Shown piece by piece: positions 50,868 to 59,373 of a stretch of 64,000 nucleotides of DNA (positions are counted from its first letter, which is position 1; every line of letters starts with the position of its first letter). Made by a program: the position numbers and the translations under genes. The notes under the pieces were generated by a model. It had not been told where the DNA came from and ran no database searches. It saw only the letters and a program-made list of their open reading frames with translations. Source of the DNA: Actinomadura sp. HBU206391 (GTDB taxonomy: Bacteria > Actinomycetota > Actinomycetes > Streptosporangiales > Streptosporangiaceae); assembly GCF_014323665.1 (NCBI RefSeq), contig NZ_JABVEB010000002.1:98532-162531 (forward strand). The letters run 5' to 3'.

Positions 50868-52207
50868 ACAGTGCGGCTCGCCAGGTCGCCCATTCCATAA
50901 CGACCCGCGTCGTCATGCTGCTGGTCGGCGCGTTCGTCAGCGTCGCCATCGCGCGCGGGCTGGGGCCCGAGGGCCGCGGAGCCTACTTCGTTCTCGTGAC
51001 CATCGCGATCGTCGCGATCTCACTCGGCCACCTGTCGGTCGAGCAGGCGCAGGTCTGCCTGTGGAAGCGGCCGGAGGCCCGTGCCGCGCTGTCCGCCAAC
51101 AGCCTGCTGCTGGGGGTGTCGGTGGGCGTACTGTCCGCCCTCGCCACCGTGGTGGTGACCACGGCCCTCGGCCCCGAGGTCGTGCCCGTGCCGAGCCACA
51201 CCCTGCTGGCCGTCGCCCTTCTCGGGATTCCCTGCAGCATGACGGTTCTGTACCTCAACAACATCCTGGTGCTGCGGGCCCGCATCGAATGGGTCAACTG
51301 GAGCGGGCTGTGCACCGGACTCGTGCACTGCGTCGTGCTCCTCTCCCTGGCGGCGACCGGAAGGTTGTCACTGGCATGGGTCGTCGTGATGTGGGTGATC
51401 TCGCTGGCGCTGCCTCTGGCCATCGTGATCCCCGTAATACGGCCCCGGTTGCGCGACCGGGATCTGTCGCTGGCCCGGCGCGAACTGGGCATGGGCCTGC
51501 GCTACCACACCGGCCTGGTCTCGCTGTTTTTGCTGTTCCGGATCGACATCCTCATGCTCAACGCGATGATGACCAATGCCGCGGTCGGCCTGTACTCGCT
51601 CGCGGCGACCCTGATCGAGTTGACCCGGGTGGCCGTGGACTCGATCGCCCAGGTCGCGCTGCCCAGGCAGATGGAGGGCGATCACGACTCGGCCGCAGCC
51701 TTCACCGCCAGGACCGCGCGACTGACGTTGCTGTTCGCGCTCGTGTCGGTCGGGCTCATGTGCGCCGTGGCGCCGATCCTGATCCCCGTGGTCTACGGGT
51801 CGGCGTTCGCCGGCAGCGTCCCGCCGCTCCTCGGGCTGGCGCCCGGCCTGATGGTCCTCGGGGGCACCAGGACGATCGCCGCCTTCCTCCTGCGGCTCGA
51901 CCGTCCGGTGCTGATGTCGGCGATCTCCGTCACGGCGCTGGTGGTGAACGTGGTCTTGAACCTGGTCCTGATCCCCGCGTTCGGAATCGTGGGCTGCGCC
52001 GTCGCGTCGAGCATCGGCTACGGCGTGCTCGGCGGCCTGCAGGCCGCGTGGTTCCTGCGGGCGACGGGGCTGCCGCTCAGCCGCCTGCTGCCGGGACGCG
52101 AGGAGGTCGGCTATCTCAGCGCGGTGTCGGCGCGGTCGGCCGCCGTCGTTGCGGCCCGGACGCGCCGCCTGCGTCAGCGGGACCCCGCCGCCGAGGAGGA
52201 CCGCTGA
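50861..52207 (+). CDS. polysaccharide flippase (Wzx/MATE-type)
   Basis: A 448-residue, about 12-helix membrane protein of the polysaccharide transporter/MOP superfamily that would flip undecaprenyl-linked repeat units across the membrane. The start SITTRVVMLLVGAFVSVAIA and GLGPEGRGAYFVLVTIA are typical, as are LFLLFRIDILMLNAMMTN and PVVYGSAFAGSVPPLLGLAP. It starts at GTG 50861 or 50864, overlapping the GT4 stop. Its 3' end overlaps the convergent GT2 gene by 34 bases. Confidence 0.85.
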   Translation: MVNSAARQVAHSITTRVVMLLVGAFVSVAIARGLGPEGRGAYFVLVTIAIVAISLGHLSVEQAQVCLWKRPEARAALSANSLLLGVSVGVLSALATVVVTTALGPEVVPVPSHTLLAVALLGIPCSMTVLYLNNILVLRARIEWVNWSGLCTGLVHCVVLLSLAATGRLSLAWVVVMWVISLALPLAIVIPVIRPRLRDRDLSLARRELGMGLRYHTGLVSLFLLFRIDILMLNAMMTNAAVGLYSLAATLIELTRVAVDSIAQVALPRQMEGDHDSAAAFTARTARLTLLFALVSVGLMCAVAPILIPVVYGSAFAGSVPPLLGLAPGLMVLGGTRTIAAFLLRLDRPVLMSAISVTALVVNVVLNLVLIPAFGIVGCAVASSIGYGVLGGLQAAWFLRATGLPLSRLLPGREEVGYLSAVSARSAAVVAARTRRLRQRDPAAEEDR

Positions 52208-53091
52208 TCCTGTAGCCAGAGCACGGTGCCGAGCGGCAGCGCGGACGCCCAGAGGATCCGGGCCGGGCCGGGCAGATCGGCCACCTGCCGGCGCAACGGG
52301 ACCCGCTCGCCCAGGCTGCACCGGGCGTACTGCACGGCCGCGCGCAGGAACATCGTGGGTGCGTGGCGGAACCACGGCAGGTCCTTGGTGAGCATCGCGG
52401 TGTAGTGCTGGAGCACCGGCCTTCGCATCTGCCCGGTCCTGCGCCGGCTCAGCCGGTCCGCCCCGGAGGTGTGGACCTGCACCAGCGGGTCGTCCACATA
52501 GCGGGTCAGGTAGCGGCAGCCGATCTCACGCCAGACCATGCCCTCGAAGACGTAGTTCTGGCCGGTCGGCTCGGGGAAGGGATGGGCCCGCAGGATGTCG
52601 GCGCGCAGGAGCCCCGAGCGGTCGCCCATGGCCCGGTGGACGTAAACCGCGTCGTGCCAGGAGCAGTCGACCGGCGCCGGTCCGGGGAAGTCGTCGCCGA
52701 TCCGGCGCTCGTCGTCGTCGACGCAGCGGCCGACCACGCCGAAGAAGTCGTCGCGCCGCGTGGACGGTATCTCGTGCCAGCGGGCGAGGAGCCGGGCCAC
52801 CCCGCCCGGCACCACCTCGTCGTCGGAGTCGATGAGCGCGATCAGGTCTCCCCGGGCGAGAGGAACGCCCTGGTTCACGGCCGTGTGCTTGCCCCGGTTC
52901 GGCTGCCTGACGTGCCGGATCGGGAACGGTGAGCTCCGGATCAGATCGGTCATCAGATCGGGTGTCTCGTCGGTGGAGCCGTCGTCGACGACCACCCATT
53001 CCACGTCGACGTCCTGTGCGGCGATGCTGGCGTACAGGGTGGGCAGGGTGGCGGCGCGGTTGTAGGTGGCGGTGACTATCGATACGAGCAT
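52174..53091 (-). CDS. family 2 glycosyltransferase
   Basis: A 305-residue GT2 enzyme with MLVSIVTATYNRAATLPTLY, VVVDDGSTDETPDL, the DxD-type ALIDSDDEVVPGGV and the acceptor-side GQNYVFEGMVWREIG near 175. The C-terminal 90 residues are Arg-rich with a hydrophobic end that may touch the membrane. ATG 53091. The gene is transcribed against the flippase, with the methyltransferase and polymerase genes upstream on the same strand. Confidence 0.85.
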   Translation of the reverse strand: MLVSIVTATYNRAATLPTLYASIAAQDVDVEWVVVDDGSTDETPDLMTDLIRSSPFPIRHVRQPNRGKHTAVNQGVPLARGDLIALIDSDDEVVPGGVARLLARWHEIPSTRRDDFFGVVGRCVDDDERRIGDDFPGPAPVDCSWHDAVYVHRAMGDRSGLLRADILRAHPFPEPTGQNYVFEGMVWREIGCRYLTRYVDDPLVQVHTSGADRLSRRRTGQMRRPVLQHYTAMLTKDLPWFRHAPTMFLRAAVQYARCSLGERVPLRRQVADLPGPARILWASALPLGTVLWLQDQRSSSAAGSR

Positions 53092-53166
53092 GGTCTTGGT
53101 CGCTCTCTGTGCGGCGTTCGGTGGGCGGTGGTGGGACGGCGGCCGGCGTGGCGGGACGGGCGGGTG

Positions 53167-54012
53167 TCACACCGGAGCGTGCGGCGCGGTGTTCTCGAAG
53201 ACGTACTCGTTGCAGCCGAGCCCGCCCGCGCAGGTCTTGAGATGTCGCAGCTCGTAGCCCCGCTCACGCAGGAAGGAGAACACCTGCTCGGGCTTGGCCA
53301 CCTCGAAGGGGTATCCGCCGACCCAGTCCACGAGGTCGTGGCGGGCCGACATGCCACGGGCCCGCGGCCGTGCCGCCGGCCGGCGGCCGCCCGGCCGGAT
53401 CAGCCGGACGGCTCTTCGCAGCGGCACGTGCCGGCCGAGGTAGGCCGCGCTCGCGGCCACGAGTGCGCGGCGCATCAGCGGGCCGGACTTGTTGTAGCGC
53501 CGCTTGACCCGCCGCCAGAGCCGGCTCTCTATCCCCTGGTCGTTGTAGATGGAGATGTACAGCAGGCATCCCGGCCCCACCATGCGGGACACGGCGTCCA
53601 GAGCGCCCCAAAGGTCACCGGTATGGTGCAGAACCCCCCAGGAGTAGACGATGTCGAACCGGCCGAGCCCCGCCGTGGTCCGCTCGTCGAGGATGGAGCC
53701 CTCCGTGATGGTCCAGTCGCTTCCGGGGGCGAACCGTTCGCGGAGTTCCACCGTCGCCGCGACCGACTCCGGGTCGAAGTCGAAGGACCGTACCCGTGCT
53801 CCGAGCCGGTGCGCGGCCAGGGAGAAGAGTCCGCTGCCGCATCCGACGTCGAGGAACGTGCGGTCGGACAGGTCGGTGGTGCCGAGCGCGCGGACGAGCG
53901 AGTCGACGGCGGTCGCGATCCGGGGCTCGTCCACCAGCTCGATGAACTCCCGCCAGTTGCTGCCGAACGCGAACCGGTCGCCCGCGCGGATCTGTGTTGG
54001 GCTGTCGACCAT
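53167..54012 (-). CDS. class I SAM-dependent methyltransferase
   Basis: A 281-residue methyltransferase. Motif I FLDVGCGSGLFSLAAHRLGA, motif II SFDFDPESV and motif IV IVYSWGVLHHTGDLW are standard for methyltransf_11/23 proteins of the UbiE/UbiG group. The C-terminal region, with VDWVGGYPFEVAKPEQVFSF and GCNEYVFEN, is typical for members found in actinobacterial glycan loci. Substrate unknown; probably a sugar of the polysaccharide. Confidence 0.83.
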   Translation of the reverse strand: MVDSPTQIRAGDRFAFGSNWREFIELVDEPRIATAVDSLVRALGTTDLSDRTFLDVGCGSGLFSLAAHRLGARVRSFDFDPESVAATVELRERFAPGSDWTITEGSILDERTTAGLGRFDIVYSWGVLHHTGDLWGALDAVSRMVGPGCLLYISIYNDQGIESRLWRRVKRRYNKSGPLMRRALVAASAAYLGRHVPLRRAVRLIRPGGRRPAARPRARGMSARHDLVDWVGGYPFEVAKPEQVFSFLRERGYELRHLKTCAGGLGCNEYVFENTAPHAPV

Positions 54013-54058
54013 GGGTCCTTCCTCTCGTGTAGTGACGCCGGGCGAGTACGGCGCGGTG

Positions 54059-55525
54059 TCAAGTGGGTTCGGGGCCTGGGGCCGGTGGGACGGCGCCGGC
54101 CGCGAGTGACGTGGTGCCGGCCGGATCTCGCGTCGTGCCGGGCCGGTGCCGGGCGGCGGCGAGAAGGCAGCCGAGCGACAGCCAGAACGGCATGCTGATC
54201 GTCAGGTTGGACAGCAGGTTGGCGAACAGCAGGTTCGTCGCGAAGGCGAGACTGATGCCGAGCGGCAGGGTGAGGTCACCGGACGGCCGTTCCCGCACCG
54301 CCAGCCACAGGATGACGAGGAACACGCAGAGGGTGGCCGCTCCCGACTCGGCCGCCAGGCGCAGATAGTCGTTGTGCGTGCCGATGTCCAGGCCGAAGCC
54401 GGGCGAGCGCGCGGCGTACGAGCTGAACATCCCGTACCCGATCCCGTGCAGGGGGTGCTCGATGGCGGTCTGCAGCGCGAACTCCGCCGCCTGCTGCCGG
54501 ACCGCCCTGCTCCGGCTCAGATCGGCCGGCCCGCGGTCGCCGGCCGTGAGCCTCCTGGCCAGTTCGAGGATGCCCGGGAGCATGACGGTGACGGCCGTGG
54601 CGAGTGCGATCAGCGCCTGATGCCGGCGCGGACGCCCATGGACGAGGGTCACCGCAATGCCCACGGTGGCGGCGATGAACGCCGCCCGCGACTGGGTGCA
54701 GGCCATTGCCACGACGCAGACCGCACCGGCGGCGAGCCACGCCGGATTGCGGGTCCGCCGGGTGAGGCCGACGGCGGCGACGAGCGGCGGCGCAAGCAGC
54801 GCCCCGAGATAGTTCGGGTTGAGGTCGAGCCCTTGGAGCCGGCCGACCATCTCGTCGCCGACGGCGAGGGCGTACCCGGCCGCGAGGGCGCCCACCAGCG
54901 CGGTGACCCGGGCGAGGTCGCGCGGGCGCGGCGGCACCGCGATGGCCGCGGCCAGCAGCCCGAGGCCCACGAGGATCCCGGCCAGGTCCAGGAAGACGAG
55001 CAGCACCGGCACCGGGCCGTCGATGCACGGCACGAAGCTGACCACGAGAAGGCAGGCCATCAGGGCCACCCACAGGTGTGCGGGCCGGACATGATGGGCG
55101 CCGGCCGCGATCCGGACCGCCACGGCCAGCGACACCACGACGACCGCGAGTACGACGATGGTGGCGTCCCCGACCGCCGAGCCCAGTGCGCCGAGCGGGA
55201 TCAGCAGCAGTGCCGTCGTCGCCGGCCGGCGGAACGCGACGGACGCCAGGACGGCGGCGGCGAGGGCGAGCACGGTGAACCGTCGCTCGCGGATCAGCAG
55301 GAAGGTGAGGGCGAGGGAGGCCGCGACCGTCAGCGCCGGTGCCGTCCGCACAAGCGCGGACCGGACGGCGCCGTGCCTGACGAACGCGTGCCTGACGAAC
55401 GCGTGCCTGATGACGCCGTACCTGAGGAACGCGTACCTGATGAACGCATGCCGGACGTCCGCGGCGGCGGTCACCGCTGCGCCCGGCCGTCGTGTCCGCG
55501 ACGCCGTGTGCCCGGCGCCGGCCAC
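54059..55525 (-). CDS. O-antigen ligase/polymerase-like membrane protein (Wzy type)
   Basis: A 488-residue protein with about 11-12 helices. The long outer loop carries AIEHPLHGIGYGMFSSYAA and GTHNDYLRLAAESGAATL, the Wzy_C/O-antigen ligase signature with the conserved Gly and His-Asn. It would polymerise or ligate flipped repeat units. The N-terminal cytoplasmic tail is unusual: a repeat of RHAFV/RYAFL-like pentapeptides encoded by a 15-bp tandem array. The GTG at 55525 is the assumed start; other GTG codons within the tail are possible. Confidence 0.82.
   Translation of the reverse strand: MAGAGHTASRTRRPGAAVTAAADVRHAFIRYAFLRYGVIRHAFVRHAFVRHGAVRSALVRTAPALTVAASLALTFLLIRERRFTVLALAAAVLASVAFRRPATTALLLIPLGALGSAVGDATIVVLAVVVVSLAVAVRIAAGAHHVRPAHLWVALMACLLVVSFVPCIDGPVPVLLVFLDLAGILVGLGLLAAAIAVPPRPRDLARVTALVGALAAGYALAVGDEMVGRLQGLDLNPNYLGALLAPPLVAAVGLTRRTRNPAWLAAGAVCVVAMACTQSRAAFIAATVGIAVTLVHGRPRRHQALIALATAVTVMLPGILELARRLTAGDRGPADLSRSRAVRQQAAEFALQTAIEHPLHGIGYGMFSSYAARSPGFGLDIGTHNDYLRLAAESGAATLCVFLVILWLAVRERPSGDLTLPLGISLAFATNLLFANLLSNLTISMPFWLSLGCLLAAARHRPGTTRDPAGTTSLAAGAVPPAPGPEPT
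55373..55447. repeat. 15-bp tandem repeat, five copies, in the Wzy gene
   Basis: Units of the form GTGCCTGACGAACGC at 55373, 55388, 55403, 55418 and 55433. The first two are identical; the others differ at two to four positions. On the coding (minus) strand they give the pentapeptide Arg-His/Tyr-Ala/Gly-Phe/Val-Val/Ile/Leu before the first membrane helix. Confidence 0.9.
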
Positions 55526-55674
55526 GACCGTTGGTCCATCACGTCACTTGGCCTCATTCGGCGGATGGCTAGATGACTAAGGTTTTGATCAACGATCACA
55601 TACTCGCTGTCACGGACTAGATACTACGGGTAGTCAATACTCGCAACGACCATCCGGGATCTTGGGAGCGTGTC
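55526..55674. promoter_or_regulatory. divergent promoter region between wzy-like and epimerase genes
   Basis: 149 bases, AT-rich compared with the genes, with stretches such as GGTTTTGATCAACGATCACA and ACTAGATACTACGGGTAGTC. It drives the minus-strand polymerase-methyltransferase-GT2 genes and the plus-strand epimerase-transferase pair. I cannot place exact boxes. Confidence 0.45.
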
Positions 55675-56676
55675 ATGGCGAGGACGAAGTATCTGGTGAC
55701 GGGCGGAGCGGGCTTCATCGGGTCGCATCTCGTGGACGCCCTGCTCGCGCGTGGTGATTCGGTGATCGCCCTCGACAACCTCTCGACCGGTCAGCTGTCC
55801 AATCTCGACGCGGCGGGCGGGTGCCCGGGCTTCCGCTTCGTGCACGGTTCCGTCCTCGACGAGCTCCTGGTCGACGAGCTGACGCACCAGGCCGATGTCG
55901 TGGTGCACCTGGCGGCCGCCGTCGGGGTGAAGCTCGTCGTGGCACAGCCGCTCAGGTCGCTGACCACCAACATCCGCGGTTCCGAGATCGTGATCGAGGC
56001 CGCGCACCGGTACCGCCGGAAGATCCTGGTCACCAGCACGTCCGAGATCTATGGGAAGAATTCCTCAGGCCCGCTCCACGAAGGGGCGGACCGGATCCTG
56101 GGCAGTCCCACAGTGGTCCGTTGGGCCTACAGCACCGCGAAGGCGGTCGACGAGATACTGGCCAACTGCTATCACCGCGAGCGCGGGCTGCCGACGCTCA
56201 CGGTACGGCTCTTCAACACCGTCGGCCCGCGGCAGAGCCCCGCCTACGGCATGGTCATCCCGAGGCTGGTCCAGCAGGCACTTCTCGGGGAGCCGATGAC
56301 GATCTTCGGCGACGGCCGGCAGACCCGCTGCTTCGCGCACGTCACGGACGTCGTGGACGCGATTCTCCGGCTCCTCGACGAGCCGGCGGCGATCGGGCAG
56401 ACGTTCAACATCGGCTCGTCCGAGGAGACGAGCATCGCGCGGCTCGCCGAGATGATCAACGCCCGCTGTGACGGCCGGTCGCGGATCGAGATGATCCCCT
56501 ACGACCGGGCGTACGGGCCGGGGTTCGAGGACATGCGACGGCGGGTGCCCGACACCGCGAAGCTGCGCGACCTGACCGGGTGGGTCCCGAGCCACTCGCT
56601 CGAGGACGTGCTGACCGACGCCATCGCCCAGGCCCGTCACGATCTCGATCTGCATCCCGAACCCGTGTCGGCGTGA
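55675..56676 (+). CDS. NAD-dependent nucleotide-sugar epimerase/decarboxylase
   Basis: A 333-residue extended SDR. It begins KYLVTGGAGFIGSHLVDALL. The catalytic region is TSTSEIYGKNSSGPL with Tyr-x3-Lys in WAYSTAKAVDE, and GDGRQTRCFAHVTDVVDAI follows. The SEIYGK form is common in UDP-glucuronate decarboxylase- and dTDP-glucose dehydratase-like members as well as in GalE-like ones, so the exact reaction is open. ATG 55675. Coupled by GTGA to the sugar-phosphate transferase, so both act early in the pathway. Confidence 0.83.
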   Translation: MARTKYLVTGGAGFIGSHLVDALLARGDSVIALDNLSTGQLSNLDAAGGCPGFRFVHGSVLDELLVDELTHQADVVVHLAAAVGVKLVVAQPLRSLTTNIRGSEIVIEAAHRYRRKILVTSTSEIYGKNSSGPLHEGADRILGSPTVVRWAYSTAKAVDEILANCYHRERGLPTLTVRLFNTVGPRQSPAYGMVIPRLVQQALLGEPMTIFGDGRQTRCFAHVTDVVDAILRLLDEPAAIGQTFNIGSSEETSIARLAEMINARCDGRSRIEMIPYDRAYGPGFEDMRRRVPDTAKLRDLTGWVPSHSLEDVLTDAIAQARHDLDLHPEPVSA

Positions 56677-57734
56677 CCGGCATGCTGGCCCCGATGGCCG
56701 GTGCGGCCGTCGGGGCGCTGGTGCTGGCCGACGTGCTCAGTGGCGGGCTGCGGCGGCTCGCCCTGTGGCGCGGCCTCACGGACGACCCGGGCCTGCGCAA
56801 GGCCCACGCCCGGCCGATGCCCTATCTCGGCGGTGTCGCCATCGCGCTCGGCACGCTGATCCCCGTCGCAGTGCTGGTGCCGCACTGGGACGTCCGGCTG
56901 GGGGTCCTGGTGATCGCGAGTGCCGCCGTCGCAGCGGTCGGCCTGGTCGACGACCTCCGATGCCTGAGCCCGGTTCCGCGGCTCGTCACCGAGAGCCTCG
57001 CCGCGATGGCGGTGGTTCTGATCGGCGGCCGCATCGCGGCCTTCGGGAACTGGCTCGACCTGATCGTCACCACGTTGTGGATCGTTGTGATCACCAACTC
57101 GTTCAACCTGCTGGACAACATGGACGGCGCCGCCGCCACGGTGGCCACCGTCGTGGCCGGCTTCCTCGCCTGGGCCGCGTTCCTGACCGGGCAGACGGGC
57201 CTCGTGCTGTTCCTTCTCGCGCTCTCGGCCGGGTGCTTCGGCTTCCTCATCCACAACTGGACCCCCGCGCGCATGTTCATGGGCGACGCGGGTTCGCTGT
57301 TCATCGGTTTCGTGATCTCCGCGGGCGCCGTCCTGATCGACCTGCCCGGCGGCCCGATGTCCAGGATCGCGGAGATGCTACTGGTCACTTTCGTGGCGAC
57401 GGTGGACACCTGCCTCGTACTACTGTCCCGACGCCGTGCCGGGCGGTCGTTGCTGGTCGGCGGCACCGATCACATCTCTCACAGGCTGCGGCGGCTGGGG
57501 ATGAGCATCCGGCAGGTGACCTTCACCCTCTTCGCCGCCACGCTCGTACCGTGCCTGTTCGGAGTGCTGGTCACCGAACAGCGGCTCTCGGGTTCGGTGG
57601 CGGTGGTCGGCGTCACGGTGGTCGCCCTGTCGATGATCTGGTTGCTGCTGCGGGTCCCGGTGTACCCGGCCGAGCGCACGGACTTCCCGGTGCGGCCCAT
57701 CTCGGCGAGGGCGCTGTCCACCGACAGGTCATGA
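56673..57734 (+). CDS. polyprenyl-phosphate sugar-1-phosphate transferase (WecA/MraY family)
   Basis: A 353-residue membrane enzyme with about ten helices. It starts lipid-linked synthesis by moving a sugar-1-phosphate from a UDP-sugar to undecaprenyl phosphate. Mg-binding motifs are VGLVDDLR, NSFNLLDNMDGAA and FMGDAGSLFIG, and the uridine-side HIS-motif is GTDHISHRLRRLG. The early KAHARPMPYLGGVAI is typical of the WecA branch. GTG 56673 overlaps the epimerase stop. This is the best candidate for the initiating transferase of the cluster. Confidence 0.87.
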   Translation: MTGMLAPMAGAAVGALVLADVLSGGLRRLALWRGLTDDPGLRKAHARPMPYLGGVAIALGTLIPVAVLVPHWDVRLGVLVIASAAVAAVGLVDDLRCLSPVPRLVTESLAAMAVVLIGGRIAAFGNWLDLIVTTLWIVVITNSFNLLDNMDGAAATVATVVAGFLAWAAFLTGQTGLVLFLLALSAGCFGFLIHNWTPARMFMGDAGSLFIGFVISAGAVLIDLPGGPMSRIAEMLLVTFVATVDTCLVLLSRRRAGRSLLVGGTDHISHRLRRLGMSIRQVTFTLFAATLVPCLFGVLVTEQRLSGSVAVVGVTVVALSMIWLLLRVPVYPAERTDFPVRPISARALSTDRS

Positions 57735-57827
57735 CCGGCGTACGACGCAACGTGGCCGCCGGCGGCGGTCAGGACCGGAACGGCTCTGACGACGTCACGC
57801 GGCACGGCGATGGCCTCGCGGCCGGTC

Positions 57828-59087
57828 TCAGAGTCGTTCGACCACGGGACCGCTGCACCGGTTGCGAGTGTCGAAGACGTACGAGCTCTCCCGCTGGACC
57901 AGCTCGAAATCGAAGGCGTCGTGATCGGTGAGGACCACCACGGCGTCGGCGGCTCGGAGCTCTTTCTCCTCCATGGGGACGAGCGCGATGCCCGGGGGAA
58001 CGCGCATGGGCTCCACATGGGGATCCGCGGCCCGTAGATCCGCACCCAGCTTCCGCAGAGCCTCCACGACCGCCAGTGCGGGCGACTCGCGCAGGTCACC
58101 GGTGTTCTTCTTGTAGGCCAGCCCGAGCAGCAGCACGCGGCTGCCGTTCACCGGCTTGAGCCGCGCGTTCAGACCTTCCGTCACCCGCCGCACCACATGG
58201 TCGGGCATGTGATCGTTGATGTCGTTGGCGAGCTCGACGAAGCGGAAGTTGTGACCGAGCGTCCGTTTCACCTGCCAGGAGAGATAGGACGGGTCGACCG
58301 GCAGACAGTGTCCGCCGACCCCCGGGCCCGGATAGAACGGTAGATAACCGAACGGCTTGGTCGAGGCCGCTTCGGTGGCCTCCCAGATGTCGATGCCGAG
58401 TTGGTCCGCGAAAATCGCGATCTCGTTGATCAGTGCGATATTGACGTGCCGGAACGTGTTCTCGATCAGCTTGATCAGCTCGGCGACCTTGAGCGTCGAC
58501 ACGGTTATGGGCTTGTCGACGATCCGGGCATAGAAATCCTGGACGGCCGCGAGTGAGGCATTGTCGAGACCGGCCACGATCTTCGGGGTGTTCTGCAGGT
58601 TCCAGCACGGGTTGCCGGGATCGATCCGTTCTGGGCTGTAACCCAGGAGGAATTCGCCGGGCGCGCGGAGGCCACTGTGCTCCTCGAGCAAGGGCAGCAA
58701 CAGCTCCTCGGTCGTACCGGGATAGGTCGTCGACTCGAGCACGACGAGGCAGCCCGGCCGGAGATACCGCGCGATGGTGCGTGCGGCGTCCTGGACATGG
58801 CTGAGATCTGGAATGCCGTCCCGCAGCGGCGTAGGGACGGTGATCACGCAGATGTCGAAACCGGTGGCGTCGGCGTCTTGGCACGTGGGGACGTAGCGGC
58901 CGCTGCCGAGAGCCGCCGCGAGCTGCTCGGAACTTATGTCGTCCACATAGGAGTCGCCGCCGCTCAGCTGCTTTATGCGCTGTTCGTCGGAGTCCAGGCC
59001 GACCACGTGAAAGCCGCTGTCCACCGCTCGGAGCGCGAGCGGCAAGCCCACATATCCCTGACCGATCACCACAAGTCGTCGTGCCAT
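57828..59087 (-). CDS. UDP-N-acetylhexosamine-type nucleotide-sugar dehydrogenase
   Basis: A 419-residue enzyme of the UDP-glucose/GDP-mannose dehydrogenase family. The NAD site is VIGQGYVGLPLALRAV. The catalytic Cys261 is in GGHCLPVDPSYL. GYSPERIDPGNP matches WbpA/TviB-type dehydrogenases, which oxidise UDP-HexNAc to uronic acids, rather than UDP-glucose dehydrogenases. It would provide an acidic sugar whose carboxyl could be amidated by the AsnB-like protein. ATG 59087; transcribed away from the BY-kinase-like gene. Confidence 0.88.
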   Translation of the reverse strand: MARRLVVIGQGYVGLPLALRAVDSGFHVVGLDSDEQRIKQLSGGDSYVDDISSEQLAAALGSGRYVPTCQDADATGFDICVITVPTPLRDGIPDLSHVQDAARTIARYLRPGCLVVLESTTYPGTTEELLLPLLEEHSGLRAPGEFLLGYSPERIDPGNPCWNLQNTPKIVAGLDNASLAAVQDFYARIVDKPITVSTLKVAELIKLIENTFRHVNIALINEIAIFADQLGIDIWEATEAASTKPFGYLPFYPGPGVGGHCLPVDPSYLSWQVKRTLGHNFRFVELANDINDHMPDHVVRRVTEGLNARLKPVNGSRVLLLGLAYKKNTGDLRESPALAVVEALRKLGADLRAADPHVEPMRVPPGIALVPMEEKELRAADAVVVLTDHDAFDFELVQRESSYVFDTRNRCSGPVVERL

Positions 59088-59373
59088 GAACCCTCCACAG
59101 TCAATGTTATCGACTTCTCTATAAGTAGCGTCGAGTGATCATGAGGGAAAGGGTTTCATCTCTCAATATCAAGCAAACTCATGGCATGAATTCGGTCATT
59201 GCCGATGCGGTCGGCGGTGCGCGGGAATTACTGGCGCGCCGTCGCTCCCCAAAGGTCGCCGATCTTGGCGTCGGAGGTTAGTCTGTCTTCGGGGAGCTCG
59301 CGTACGGTGTCGCTCTACGTGGTTCACGCGGTGATTATCGGCGATGTCGCTCTGATGTCGGGAAGTGTGTGAA
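59088..59373. promoter_or_regulatory. divergent promoter region, 286 bp
   Basis: AT-rich at the dehydrogenase side (for example GTTATCGACTTCTCTATAAG at 59106-59125) and more GC-rich near the chain-length/BY-kinase gene. Short inverted segments (CGCGGTGATTATCGGCGATG area) are present but nothing decisive. It must hold the promoters of two central polysaccharide genes. Confidence 0.4.

Noticed and set aside
55373..55447. Short CRISPR array
   Set aside because: The 15-bp units are directly adjacent without spacers and lie in frame within a coding sequence; no cas genes are in the window.
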